A stretch of DNA of 64,000 bases from Pseudomonadota bacterium (GCA_023398955.1 JAEWRL010000118.1:16252-80251), one strand, 5' to 3'. Counted from the stretch's first letter, positions 1 to 9,097 are shown. Program-made: numbers and translations. The notes: generated by a model not told the origin, from the sequence alone.

Positions 1-256
1 GATACATTCCCTTTTCCGTGAGGCGCACGCTTTCGATGTGCTCCGCGCCCGTGTCGAAGGTCACGGCGCTCGGCGCCACCTGAACGATGTCCGTCCCGCC
101 CTGCTCGTCGAGCAAATCCTGCCGCTGCAGGTAGTGCAGAAATGCCTGGCAGTCGTCGCAGTAACAGACGAGGCGGTTGACGTTGCCTGGCGCTGCTCCC
201 CGCAGCCAGCCATGAATCGCTCCACACCGACACCCCAGCTCTAGCTCCTGAGTCAT
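1..256 (-). CDS. DUF6151-like cysteine-motif protein (partial, C-terminus outside window)
   Basis: The frame opens with ATG at 256 and stays open to the window edge, giving 85 residues of an N-terminus. It starts MTQELELGCRCG and contains CYCDDCQAF about residue 32, so the Cys pattern is CRCG followed by CYCxDCQ. This matches the DUF6151 family of small predicted metal-binding proteins, related to the GFA (glutathione-dependent formaldehyde-activating) fold. Function is unknown; the cysteines suggest zinc binding (inference). The gene lies downstream of the GH10 gene on the same strand, separated by about 110 bases, with no clear functional link. Because the C-terminus is missing, length cannot be compared with the family. 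Confidence 0.7.
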   Translation of the reverse strand, partial: MTQELELGCRCGAIHGWLRGAAPGNVNRLVCYCDDCQAFLHYLQRQDLLDEQGGTDIVQVAPSAVTFDTGAEHIESVRLTEKGMY

Positions 257-366
257 GCGGCGACATGTAGCACTCGGCTGGCAGTCACGCTGCCAGTGCA
301 CCATGGAGGTCACCGGGATGGCCGCGCCAGCGCAGTGCTCGGGATCGGCCCATCGACGCGGCCAGC

Positions 367-2292
367 TCAGGGCGCTGGACGACCCAAGCGGTCCATGAGC
401 CAGGTCATGGCTGGTCGCGGCGTCCCATTGCGGATTAGGCCGCTGTGGTCGACCCAGGTCGAACCGTAGATCCAGCCCCAGACCGTGATGCCTTGGATCC
501 ACTCGGTGCTGAGGAAGAAGTCGAAGTGCTCCTGGTACTTCGCAAGCTGGGCCGCATCATCGTTGAGGTTGATGTCATACTCGGTGATGTAGACGGGTAG
601 TCCAGTGTCCGTATGGAGCTTGGTGAGCAGGTTGATCATCGTTTGCGTGGAGACCATGTCACTGAGTCCGTGCGCCTGCGCCCCGACCGCGTCGATGGGC
701 GCGCCAGCGGCTTTGACGGTCTTCGCGATATCGATGAAGTGCTGGTTCTGATCGCCCCACTCGATGTTGTTGTAGTCATTGAGCATGAGGACCGAGTTTG
801 GACAGTACTCATCCGCCCACTCGAACGCATTGATGATCCATTGCCAGCTGCCATTCGTACCTCCACCAATCGCGTTGGCGTACGAGGGCTCGGTGTGGGG
901 GGGCGGCTCGTTCACCACGTCGATCAGGCGGGTGTCTGGGTACCGCTCGCAGAACTGCCGTATCCAGTTCTTCACGTCGGCCTCCGTGATATTGCCCGAA
1001 GGCTGTTGCGGCCCCCAAACGAAGGTGTGCTGCTTGAAGATGATTCCCTGACTCTGGGCGTAGTCGTAGATGGCGTCGAGCGTCGCCCAATTGAACGCGC
1101 TCCCCGATGAAGACTGGACGGAACCCCACTTGCCGGCGTTCTCCGGGGTTACCTGGTCCCAATAGGTCGAGTATGTCCGCCCACCCACATCCATGGCAGC
1201 ATTCCATCCCGTCGTGATATTGCCGATGAACTTCGGTAGGGTCTCCGAACCGCCGCCAGCGCCAGGGCTCCCGGCTGCGCCACCGCCAGCAGCTCCCGCG
1301 CCGCCGCTACTCTCGGATCCACCGCTGGCATCCGCGCCACCAGCAGCATCCGCGCCACCAGCGCCCCCGGCGCCGCCAGCGCCCCCGGCGCCGCCAGCGC
1401 CCCCCAGGCCGCCACTGCCGCCGGAGCCACCCGTCGCCTCCTCGAAGGTGATCGAATCGAAGTCCAGGTAGTCGCTCGAGCCCACAGTAACCCGGAGCAC
1501 CTGCAGCCCGGCGTCCAGGTGCACGACGCCCCCCGTCGCGGTGTCCACCTCACCCCAGGCCGCCACCTCCGGCACCACGATCGGCCCCATGAGATCGACG
1601 CCACAAAGGGAGAGCTCGAGGCTTCGGTCCGCCTCGACCGCGCCGGCTCGCAGCCTCACCGCGTAATCCCCTCCCACGGCGACGTCCACCGTGTATTCCA
1701 GCCACTCGCCCGCCGTCATCCACCCGATGGAGTACCCGGAGCCCAGCTCCTTGATGTCCACGTCCACGTCGACGCGGTACGCTCCCCCCTCGTTGCCGGG
1801 TGTCTCATCAGAATAGCCGGCGGCGTCGAAGTCCTCTGCCTCGACAGTGCCGGGGATCAGTCCCGGAAGGCCGTTGTACGCGTCTGCTGGGTTTCCAGGA
1901 CATGCCTGGTTCACATTCCCTCCGCTCGTCTCACCCCCAGAGGAGGCACCGCCACTGGCTCCCACCTGACCGCCGGCTGCGAGGGCTCCACCGACGCTGC
2001 CCGTGCTCGCGCCGCCGCTCGCCACCTGACCCCCGCTGCCCGCGCTCGCGCCGCCACTGCCACTACCCCCCACTACCGAGCCACCGCTTCCAGGCGTGCC
2101 GCCGCCTACAGCGCCACCCGCGCCATCGTCCGTCCCGACAGCACCCCCAGACGCGTCGATCCCTGGCGGATTCTCAGCGCTGAGTCCACAGCTAGACAGA
2201 AAGGCGGAGAGGAGCACCCATCGCGAAATCGTGCGGCCCGCCCCTCGCGGAGCCACGGCGTCCGGGATCGCCCAGTCAAGACAGGTTCGCAT
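367..2292 (-). CDS. Secreted GH10 endo-1,4-beta-xylanase lipoprotein with CBM6-like module
   Basis: This is a predicted surface or secreted lipoprotein that hydrolyses internal beta-1,4 bonds of xylan. The chosen ATG (2292) is preceded by AAGGAG at good spacing; the frame is open further upstream, but a signal peptide with lipobox FLSSC (Cys about residue 35) begins here. A Gly/Ser/Ala-rich linker spans about residues 40-130. A CBM6-like beta-sandwich follows (about 143-283; VEAEDF, GEWLEY, LDFDSI), then a second Gly/Ala linker made of short repeats and the GH10 barrel to the end (641 aa). The acid/base Glu is in VVNEPPP and the nucleophile Glu in YITEYDIN, both typical of GH10. It is divergent from the regulator at 2657 and belongs with the xylan genes to its right. 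Confidence 0.93.
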   Translation of the reverse strand: MRTCLDWAIPDAVAPRGAGRTISRWVLLSAFLSSCGLSAENPPGIDASGGAVGTDDGAGGAVGGGTPGSGGSVVGGSGSGGASAGSGGQVASGGASTGSVGGALAAGGQVGASGGASSGGETSGGNVNQACPGNPADAYNGLPGLIPGTVEAEDFDAAGYSDETPGNEGGAYRVDVDVDIKELGSGYSIGWMTAGEWLEYTVDVAVGGDYAVRLRAGAVEADRSLELSLCGVDLMGPIVVPEVAAWGEVDTATGGVVHLDAGLQVLRVTVGSSDYLDFDSITFEEATGGSGGSGGLGGAGGAGGAGGAGGAGGADAAGGADASGGSESSGGAGAAGGGAAGSPGAGGGSETLPKFIGNITTGWNAAMDVGGRTYSTYWDQVTPENAGKWGSVQSSSGSAFNWATLDAIYDYAQSQGIIFKQHTFVWGPQQPSGNITEADVKNWIRQFCERYPDTRLIDVVNEPPPHTEPSYANAIGGGTNGSWQWIINAFEWADEYCPNSVLMLNDYNNIEWGDQNQHFIDIAKTVKAAGAPIDAVGAQAHGLSDMVSTQTMINLLTKLHTDTGLPVYITEYDINLNDDAAQLAKYQEHFDFFLSTEWIQGITVWGWIYGSTWVDHSGLIRNGTPRPAMTWLMDRLGRPAP

Positions 2293-2656
2293 CACGCTTC
2301 TCCTTGTGAAGCCGCAAGAGGTGCGCCTTTGGCACGCCAACAGCACCAGCTGTACCGAGCCGATGCGCCATCCCTCACTGGTGCCACGAACTTCCCCTGC
2401 TCGGCAGAGCACGATTCGCTCCCCCGCTTCCCGAAAATTGCGCGGTCCGGGGGCCATGCTTCTCCCCCCACTCCTCCAGCTTGGGGCAACGGCTCGCGGG
2501 AAACGGTCCAAGCAACGTGGCGGCAGCCTGGGCAGCCCCTCGCCCGTCCCTCATCCTCATCCCAGCCCGAGCGCAACTTTCGCTGCGGGGGGAGCTCTCT
2601 CTCCCCTCTCCTGAGCGCGCCAACAGGTCATGCTATGCAATGAGCCTCGTGTCGCC
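2293..2656. other. Divergent intergenic region, GH10 / first regulator module
   Basis: These 364 bases separate the GH10 start from the first regulator gene and must hold both promoters. The only clear element is the AAGGAG ribosome site of the GH10 gene next to 2292. No convincing sigma-70 or sigma-54 hexamers or perfect palindrome was recognised. Open frames here show no family resemblance. Confidence 0.5.
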
Positions 2657-3652
2657 ATGAATGCCCAGCTACTCATCGACGCCATCGTGCGCCAGACAAT
2701 GGTCCTCATCGCCCAACTCTCGACGGCAGAGGGGGTCCGCTCGCCGCTCTCGCACGTGGCAGACCACGTCTTCGTGAACCTCGTCCGGGAGCTGGAGAGC
2801 CAGGGCCTTGGAAAGAAGGTGGTCGCCGACATGTTCGGGCTGGCACTGCGCTCGTACCGGCAGAAGGTGCAGCGGCTGAACGAGTCGGTGACAACGCGGG
2901 GCGTCACGTTGTGGGGAGCCATCCACGCCTTCCTCACCGAGCGTGGTGCGGTCACCCGCGCTGAGATCCTCGCACGCTTCGAACGAGACGATGAGCCGAC
3001 GGTGCGCAGCATCCTCAACGATCTGGTGGAGAGCGGGCTCGTTCTTCGCAGTGGTCGCGGGCGAGACTCCAAGTACCGCGTGGCGACGGCCGAGGAGCTC
3101 GAGGAGCTCGGCATGTCCTCGACAGGAAGCTCCGACCAGACGAACGAAGCCTTGGTGTGGGTGCACGTGTGTCGGGGCGGGCCGCTGCGCAGGGACGAGG
3201 TCGCCGAGCTTCTGGCGCTCCCGGAGGTCACGATCGATAAAGCCCTCGAAGGACTGCTGGCCAGCGCGAGGATTCGTTCGGAGCACCGTCCGGACGGCAC
3301 GTACTACTCGACGGACCACTGCCTGATCCCCGTTGGAGAAGCGGCGGGTTGGGAGGCAGCGGTCGTCGACCATCATCGCGCCGTGCTGGGCGCCCTGGCG
3401 GCCAAGATCGTCAGCGGTCGGCATGTTTCTGCCGCGAACGACAAAGTAGGCGGCACCACGCTCTCTTACGACGTCTGGCCCGGGCACCCCAAGGAGCAGG
3501 CCGTACTCGACCTTCTTGCCACCACCCGACAGCAGCTCATTGCATTGTGGGAGGAAGTCGAGGAGTATAACCGCGGTCAGGAACCTGGAGCTGGTTACCA
3601 GGTCACCTTCTACTGCGGACAGTACGTGAAAGACGAGGACGTCGGCGGATGA
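2657..3652 (+). CDS. Winged-helix-like predicted regulator, module copy 1
   Basis: A 331-residue cytoplasmic protein with no signal peptide. I do not recognise a named family. The N-terminal 90 residues are helical (IDAIVRQTM, ELESQGLGKKVVADMFGL, SYRQKVQRL) and look like a DNA-binding or dimerisation region. Two winged-helix-like segments follow (about residues 90-150, with VRSILNDLVESGLV, and 165-220, with LEGLLASARI). The C-terminal domain has the signature YDVWPGHP and ends FYCGQYV. The start at MNAQ is chosen because the second copy starts at the equivalent MNSQ; an in-frame ATG lies 27 bases upstream. The stop overlaps the next gene's ATG (ATGA), so it is translationally coupled to a GH30-like lipoprotein. 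A role in controlling that gene is inference. Confidence 0.75.
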   Translation: MNAQLLIDAIVRQTMVLIAQLSTAEGVRSPLSHVADHVFVNLVRELESQGLGKKVVADMFGLALRSYRQKVQRLNESVTTRGVTLWGAIHAFLTERGAVTRAEILARFERDDEPTVRSILNDLVESGLVLRSGRGRDSKYRVATAEELEELGMSSTGSSDQTNEALVWVHVCRGGPLRRDEVAELLALPEVTIDKALEGLLASARIRSEHRPDGTYYSTDHCLIPVGEAAGWEAAVVDHHRAVLGALAAKIVSGRHVSAANDKVGGTTLSYDVWPGHPKEQAVLDLLATTRQQLIALWEEVEEYNRGQEPGAGYQVTFYCGQYVKDEDVGG

Positions 3653-5325
3653 AGAGCCCGAGCGCTCTTCTCTCAGCCCTCGCCGCGGCAGCGGCATGGG
3701 GCATGTGCGTCGCTGCGTGTAGCCCCGGCGAGGGACCAAACGCAGGGACGCAAACAAACTGGCTGCGGTCGTGCCAACACGACACCGACTGCGGCGAGCT
3801 CCGGTGCATCTGTGGGGCCTGCACACGAAGCTGCGAAGGCGCGGACACCTGCACGGACTTGCCCGAGGCGTCTTGCATTGCCGCGGAAGACACGGGGACC
3901 GTAGCCCTGTGCGCTGGCCGTCGCCCGGCGGAGCCTGGCCTGTGCCTCGTGTCCTGCCTCCTGGACGACTGTCCCAGCGGTACGAGCTGCGTGGCAGGCG
4001 TCTGTACTCCGACTCCAGTGCCAGCAGTCCACGTGTTCGTGGACGACACGCAGCGCTACCAATCCTTCGTTGGACTCGGCGCGAGCCTCGCCTATATCTA
4101 CGATGAGGTCCTCAGGCACCCCCGTAAAGCGGAGCTGTTCGATGCGATGTTCGCCGACTCGGGGCTCACGGTGCTCCGCCTGCGCAATGACTACGTGCGT
4201 GGAGAATCCGAGGACCTCGGAAGCAGCAGCGAGGTTGTGTCCGCTGCCACGGAGCGGCTGGGGCGACCTCCTACGATCCTCCTGAACTCCGCCAGCCCGC
4301 CCGACGCGCTCAAGGCGAACGGTTCGATCTGGTGCGAAGGGAACCCGGATACGTGCACCCTCACAAAACTGCCGGATGGCAGCTTCGACTACCTGGGCCT
4401 GGCTACCCACCTGCGGGAGTCCCTCGAAGCCTATGCCCGTGCGGGCATCGAACCGCAGTATCTCTCGATCCAGAATAACCCGAACTGGGTTCCACCTGCT
4501 GGTTCTTTCATCGAAGCGTGCATGTTCCTCCCAACGGAGGGGACCAGGACGGTCACGACGAGCACAGGCACCACCGAAGTGGACTACCCCGGCTATGCGG
4601 AAGCCCTCGAGGCAGTGGTGGCGGAGATTCGGGAGCTCGCGGCGATCCCACGGATCACGGCACCCGAGACGAGTGGCCATGCGGAGGTCGCCGAGTATCT
4701 CGCTGCCCTCGACATGACGAACGTGGGCGCCATTGCGCACCATCTCTACGGCGCGGACGCCAAGAACCTGGACCTGGAAGCGCTCGAGGCTCTCGGGGAA
4801 CTGGGCAGGGCGTACCAGCGACCGCTCTTCCAATCCGAGATGCACGTCGAACCGCTCCCGACAGCCGTCCTGTTGCACGCTGCTCTGGCCGTCGAAGGGG
4901 CCTCGGTCTACATCCAGAACGGTTTCCTAGCGTCGGCGGACTCCATCGAGGGAGACAACGGTACACTTATCATGCTGACCCAGGACGACTTCGAGCTCGG
5001 GGACGCCTACCACGTCATGCGCCACTATGGTGGCCACGTGGGCTCCGGCTGGACGCGCGTCGCTGCCAATGCCGATTCGAATGGAGTGCTCGCCTCCGCT
5101 TGGCTCTCCCCGGACGAGGAAGCCTTGGCGGTCGTGCTCACCAATCCCGATCCGGTGGCGAAGGCGGTCGAGATCGATCTCAGCCAGTTCGCCCCGATGG
5201 CGAGCATGGTCATCCGCTCCGCGCTGGGAGGCACCGAGCGCTCCGCCAGTCTCGGCGCGCTGCCACCCGACGGCATCCTCTCCCTGCCAGGCCAGTCGAT
5301 CGCGACCGTGGTGGTCGAGCGCTAG
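3649..5325 (+). CDS. GH30-like glycoside hydrolase lipoprotein, copy 1 (acid/base Glu replaced by Asn)
   Basis: A 558-residue predicted lipoprotein (lipobox VAAC near residue 24). A Cys-rich segment (about 35-120, many CxxC-like pairs such as CRSC/CICGAC-type motifs) is followed by a TIM-barrel plus beta-sandwich arrangement of the GH30 type: FVGLGASLAY after strand 1, YLSIQNNP at strand 4, LFQSEMH at strand 7, and a C-terminal beta domain ending SIATVVVER. GH30 enzymes cleave xylan or related beta-glycans with two glutamates. Here the nucleophile position (SEMH) keeps Glu, but the acid/base motif normally QNEP reads QNNP. Activity is therefore uncertain; it may be a binding protein or use an altered mechanism. 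The ATG overlaps the upstream regulator stop. Confidence 0.82.
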   Translation: MKSPSALLSALAAAAAWGMCVAACSPGEGPNAGTQTNWLRSCQHDTDCGELRCICGACTRSCEGADTCTDLPEASCIAAEDTGTVALCAGRRPAEPGLCLVSCLLDDCPSGTSCVAGVCTPTPVPAVHVFVDDTQRYQSFVGLGASLAYIYDEVLRHPRKAELFDAMFADSGLTVLRLRNDYVRGESEDLGSSSEVVSAATERLGRPPTILLNSASPPDALKANGSIWCEGNPDTCTLTKLPDGSFDYLGLATHLRESLEAYARAGIEPQYLSIQNNPNWVPPAGSFIEACMFLPTEGTRTVTTSTGTTEVDYPGYAEALEAVVAEIRELAAIPRITAPETSGHAEVAEYLAALDMTNVGAIAHHLYGADAKNLDLEALEALGELGRAYQRPLFQSEMHVEPLPTAVLLHAALAVEGASVYIQNGFLASADSIEGDNGTLIMLTQDDFELGDAYHVMRHYGGHVGSGWTRVAANADSNGVLASAWLSPDEEALAVVLTNPDPVAKAVEIDLSQFAPMASMVIRSALGGTERSASLGALPPDGILSLPGQSIATVVVER

Positions 5326-5640
5326 ATCCGCGAACGCGCCGAGGCCACCGACAGCAATCGCGACGGTGCTCGCAGGAAGCTGCTCGACCGGCCTGCGCGC
5401 CAAGTCAGAACCTCGGTGCGGCATCCTCCGCGAATGCGGGAAAGCACATCCCCGGGGTGGAGTTCTCCGTTGGCGCGGAACCCGTGATTCCTCTCGTGCG
5501 TTACGGCCCTTGGGGCAGCATTTCACGCTCCGCGGTCCGCCCTACCTCTCGCCATTTAGCCATCCTCGCGCCCTGCGGGAGGGGTGGGAAGCACTGGGCG
5601 AGGCAGCGGCCCGAAGCCTCTGCTAGAGTCCAGCGCGCCC
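5326..5640. other. Intergenic region between the two regulator-GH30 modules
   Basis: 315 bases between copy 1 of the GH30-like gene and copy 2 of the regulator. No gene, hairpin with a T-tract or insertion element was seen. It presumably carries the promoter of module 2. By eye its sequence is not clearly similar to the region before module 1, so the duplicates probably do not share a conserved promoter block. Confidence 0.4.
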
Positions 5641-6636
5641 ATGAACTCCCAGGTGCTGATCGACGCCATCGTGCGTCAGACGATGATCCTCATTGCCCAG
5701 CTTTCCACGGCGGACGGGATCCGGTCACCCTTGTCGCACGTCGCCGACGAGGTCTTCATGGGGCTCGTGCGAGAGCTCGAGAGTCAGGGGCTGGGCAAGA
5801 AGGTCATCGCGGACATGTTTGGCCTGGCTCTTCGCTCCTACCAACAGAAGGTACAGCGGCTCGCTGAGTCTGCGACGAAGCGGGGCATCACGCTCTGGGG
5901 CGCCGTCCACACCTTCTTGTCGGAGGTACCCTCCGCAACGCGCAAGGAGGTACTCGAGCACTTCCAACACGACGAGGAGCAGAAGGTGCGCAGCATCCTC
6001 AACGATCTCGTCGAGAGTGGTCTCGTCTGCCGCACGGGCCGTGGCAGCGAGGCGCGCTTCCGCGTCGCCACCGCGGCGGAGCTCGAGGAGCTCGGGGCCG
6101 GCGCGACGACCGACTCACGCGCGACAAATGCGGCCCTCGTTTGGGTTCACGTCTATCGCGCTAGCCCATTGCGCCTGGACCAGGTGAAGCAGGTCGTGCC
6201 GTTGCCGGAAGAGGCGCTGGAGGCCGCTATCGAGGATCTCGTGAGAGAAGAGCGCATTTGGCTCCAGGATCGCCCTGATGGCGTCTACTGCATGACCGAG
6301 CGCTGCCTGATTCCACTGGGGGAGGCCGCGGGGTGGGAGGCCGCCATCGTGGACCATCACCGCGCGGTCCTGAATGCGCTGGCGGCCAAGGTCGTCAGTG
6401 GTCGCTACGTCTCTGGGGCAGCTGACGAGGTAGGGGGCACCACCCTTTCTTTCGACCTATGGCCCGGACACCCTCACGAACAGGAGGTGCGTCGCCTGCT
6501 CGCCGCGGTTCGGCATGAGGTCCTGCCGATCTGGGAACGCGTGGCAGCCTATAATCGCGAGAACCGTCCCGAGCAAACCTACGAAGTGACGTTTTACTGC
6601 GGCCAGTACGTGGTCGACGAGGATAGCGACGCGTGA
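5641..6636 (+). CDS. Winged-helix-like predicted regulator, module copy 2
   Basis: A 331-residue paralogue of the protein at 2657, collinear over its whole length. The first 93 residues differ at only 16 positions by my count, mostly conservatively; the second half is more diverged. The same landmarks are present: ELESQGLGKK, VRSILNDLVESGLV, FDLWPGHP and terminal FYCGQYV. It lacks a signal peptide and is predicted cytoplasmic. Its last codon region overlaps the GTG of the next gene (GTGA), reproducing the coupling seen in module 1. Conservation of both partner and overlap argues that regulator and lipoprotein act together. Family name and ligand are unknown to me. Confidence 0.75.
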   Translation: MNSQVLIDAIVRQTMILIAQLSTADGIRSPLSHVADEVFMGLVRELESQGLGKKVIADMFGLALRSYQQKVQRLAESATKRGITLWGAVHTFLSEVPSATRKEVLEHFQHDEEQKVRSILNDLVESGLVCRTGRGSEARFRVATAAELEELGAGATTDSRATNAALVWVHVYRASPLRLDQVKQVVPLPEEALEAAIEDLVREERIWLQDRPDGVYCMTERCLIPLGEAAGWEAAIVDHHRAVLNALAAKVVSGRYVSGAADEVGGTTLSFDLWPGHPHEQEVRRLLAAVRHEVLPIWERVAAYNRENRPEQTYEVTFYCGQYVVDEDSDA

Positions 6637-8315
6637 CGGAAGGGCGAATGGTACGGCTTACAGCGACCTTCTGCCTGGGGCTCGGGCTCCTGGGAATCTC
6701 CTGTGCGCCTGACGGAAGTCCCCGCTCCGACAGCCAAACGAACTGGCTGAGGGTCTGCCAAGACGGCGACGACTGTGGGGGGTTGGCTTGCGTGTGCGGG
6801 GTCTGCACACAGGGCTGCGGTGAGCCCGAAGACTGTGCCGCCCTGTCCGGCGCGTCTTGCGTTGCCGCCGAGGAGGCGGGAGCAGCCGCCGTTTGTGACG
6901 GACACCTACCGCTGACGGCGGGCCTGTGCCTTCCGCGCTGTGACGCCGGGGCTTGTGGCACACACGAGTACTGCGTCGCGGGCGTCTGTAGGCCGCTGCC
7001 CCAGACGAGCGTCAGCGTCACGGTGGATCCCGCAGGCAAGCACCAGACCCTCACGGGTTTCGGGGCGACCCTGGCCTATGCCGAGGCCGACGTCGCTCGA
7101 CATCCAAGTAAGGCTGCGCTTTACCAGGCCATGTTTGCGGAGCTTGGGCTCGACGTGCTGCGGCTCCAGAACCGCCACGACTACCAAGTCGGCAACATGG
7201 AAGTGATCGGCGAGATCATCGCCGCCGCGACGGATAGCTTGGGGCGGCAGCCCATCGTGATGCTGACATCCTGGAGCCCCCCAGGACACCTCAAAGCCAG
7301 CGGCACCACGACCTGCCAAGGCGATGACGCTACCTGCACACTAGTAGCTCGCGAGGATGGCAGCTTCGACTACGAAGCCTATGGGGCCTACTGGCGCGCG
7401 GCCTTGGACGCCTATACAGGGGCTGGGGTCGAGGTCACCTACGTCGGCATCCAGAACAACCCCGAATTCATCCCGCCGAGCACCACGCCGGGAGATGGCT
7501 GCCGCTTCCTTCCCACGGAAGGCACGGAGGCAGTCAGCATCGGGGGCGCGCTAGAGCAGATCCGCTACCCGGGACTCGACAGCGCTCTCGAAGCCGTCTT
7601 CGACGCCATCTCGGACCTCCCTTCGGTTCCGCGCCTCGTCGCGCCAGAAACGAGCACACCGCAGGTGACGGCGAACTATCTCGAATCCCTCGACCCCGCG
7701 CAGCTCGGCGCGCTGGGTCACCACTTGTACGGCACCGATCCACGGAACATCGATGTCGCCGCGCTCGAGGCGCTCGGGGAGCTCGCGCGCCAGAGTGGTC
7801 TACCTTTCTTCCAGACGGAGATGGAGGCGGACGGGCTCGGCACAGCCTTGCTGGTCCATCACGCCATGGCCGTCGGCGGCGCGGCCATGTACCTTCAGAG
7901 CGTGCTGGCGCGGCCAACCCTGAGCGCTTCACTCAATTCGGGAACCTTGATCGGCTTCAGCGCCGACAGCTTTGCTCCCCAAGACCCCTATCACGCCTTG
8001 CGGCACTACGCGCTCCACACCGATCCGGGCTGGGTCCGCGTCCAAGCCCAAGCCGACGCGGCGGAGCTGCTAGCGAGCGCCTGGCTCTCTCCCGATGGCG
8101 GCCGCGCGACCCTAGTGCTCGTCAATGCGGGCGCTAGTACCTTGGACGTGCGTGTGACCATGGACGGCTGGGCGACGCCAGCGTCCGCGGAGAGTGACGT
8201 TTCTCGTTCAGTCTTCGCGGGAATCGAGCGCTCCGCCGAGCTCGGCCCGCTGCCACCGTCCGGCATCGTCCGGCTGCCTGCCGGCTCGATCGTGACGGTC
8301 GCATTGCGGCAGTAG
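6633..8315 (+). CDS. GH30-like glycoside hydrolase lipoprotein, copy 2 (acid/base Glu replaced by Asn)
   Basis: Paralogue of the lipoprotein at 3649, about 560 residues, much less conserved between copies than the regulators. Translation may start at the overlapping GTG (6633) or at ATG 6648, which is closely preceded by GGAAGGG; the latter gives a cleaner signal peptide with lipobox LGISC. The Cys-rich N-terminal segment (CQDGDDC, CVCGVC), the barrel start (LTGFGATLAY) and the C-terminal sandwich are retained. The predicted acid/base site reads GIQNNPEF (Asn instead of Glu) and the nucleophile site QTEMEAD keeps Glu. Both copies therefore share the same substitution, which suggests it predates the duplication. 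Substrate is presumably xylan-like, from neighbours. Confidence 0.82.
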   Translation: MTEGRMVRLTATFCLGLGLLGISCAPDGSPRSDSQTNWLRVCQDGDDCGGLACVCGVCTQGCGEPEDCAALSGASCVAAEEAGAAAVCDGHLPLTAGLCLPRCDAGACGTHEYCVAGVCRPLPQTSVSVTVDPAGKHQTLTGFGATLAYAEADVARHPSKAALYQAMFAELGLDVLRLQNRHDYQVGNMEVIGEIIAAATDSLGRQPIVMLTSWSPPGHLKASGTTTCQGDDATCTLVAREDGSFDYEAYGAYWRAALDAYTGAGVEVTYVGIQNNPEFIPPSTTPGDGCRFLPTEGTEAVSIGGALEQIRYPGLDSALEAVFDAISDLPSVPRLVAPETSTPQVTANYLESLDPAQLGALGHHLYGTDPRNIDVAALEALGELARQSGLPFFQTEMEADGLGTALLVHHAMAVGGAAMYLQSVLARPTLSASLNSGTLIGFSADSFAPQDPYHALRHYALHTDPGWVRVQAQADAAELLASAWLSPDGGRATLVLVNAGASTLDVRVTMDGWATPASAESDVSRSVFAGIERSAELGPLPPSGIVRLPAGSIVTVALRQ

Positions 8316-8466
8316 CCGCGCGTCCTCCTCGGCGGTCCCCCGCTGACGGCTGACTGATTCTGAGCGCCTGCGTAAACGGCGCGCGTTCCGCCAACACACA
8401 TCGAGTGCAGCGGTCAATGACGCTGCGTTGCCAGCCAAGTACAGCTCCCCGCAAGTTCGTACCCAC

Positions 8467-8835
8467 TCAAGCCGAGCCCGAGTCGTTGAGGTGCAGGACC
8501 AAGGCGGTCAGCATGGCAACCATGCGCAGGAGCAGAGTGCGACCCCGGGACAGAAGCTCCGAATCCGCGAGATTGGTGACTCGACATGCATCGAGGATCG
8601 CCGCACATTCGGTGCCCGAGCGGCGTGCCATTCGATAGAACCGCGCCTTGTCTCCCGGGGAGAATTCACCGGCGCCTTTGGCGATGTTCAATGCGATCGA
8701 CGTCGCAGCTCGGCGTAGTTGGTCGACGAGGTAGGCTCGGCCCTTCGGCAAGCTGGCAGCGATTTCGTCGGCGACGACCAGGAACTCGATGGCTGCGCGA
8801 TAGACATGGGCGGCCACTCCGGGGGGGAAAACCAA
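8467..8835 (-). CDS. Four-helix-bundle protein (23S rRNA intervening-sequence protein family)
   Basis: A 122-residue all-helical protein. The segments VYRAAIEFLVVADEI, YLVDQLRRAATSIALNIAKGAGE and KARFYRMARRSGTECAAILD are diagnostic of the small four-helix-bundle family first noted in intervening sequences of 23S rRNA genes and now found free in many genomes. Molecular function is unknown; members form pentameric or other oligomeric bundles. The N-terminus (MVFPPGVAAH) lies directly against a degraded IS630-type transposase fragment, so the first residues may have been altered by that rearrangement. Convergent with the GH30-like gene; the gap 8316-8466 contains nothing recognisable. Confidence 0.85.
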   Translation of the reverse strand: MVFPPGVAAHVYRAAIEFLVVADEIAASLPKGRAYLVDQLRRAATSIALNIAKGAGEFSPGDKARFYRMARRSGTECAAILDACRVTNLADSELLSRGRTLLLRMVAMLTALVLHLNDSGSA

Positions 8836-9029
8836 GCCGGGCGCCCAGAATGAGGTCGGTCTGCGAGTCCTTCGAGGCGGTCACGCTCGAAGCGCACTCC
8901 CCACTTGCGGACGATAACCACCTTCGCACGTAACGCTTCTCGATGGGGCGCGGTCAGCCAGCGCGCTCGCCTCTCCAGGTCCTGCCGCTCGCTGTCGGTC
9001 AGCACGATTCGGATCGGTGTCGCCTTCAT
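8819..9029 (-). pseudogene. IS630-family transposase N-terminal remnant with internal deletion
   Basis: The frame starting at ATG 9029 reads PIRIVLTDSERQDLERRAR, TAPHREALRAKVVIV, then immediately RKWGVRFERDRLEGLADRP and HSGRPAWFSPPE. This is the helix-turn-helix N-terminus of IS630-type transposases, but the roughly 20-25 residues normally lying between RAKVVL and VRKW (the first recognition helix, typically ending with NREIARRLGVS-like sequence) are missing. The catalytic DDE domain is absent. The frame then runs out over the four-helix-bundle gene. I see no flanking terminal inverted repeats. It is a decayed mobile-element scar. Confidence 0.75.
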
Positions 9030-9097
9030 CCCACCCACGAACACCGGATGCCCGCCTTGTGCCAACTTCTGTGGGTACTTTCTTCCGGGGACCTGTA

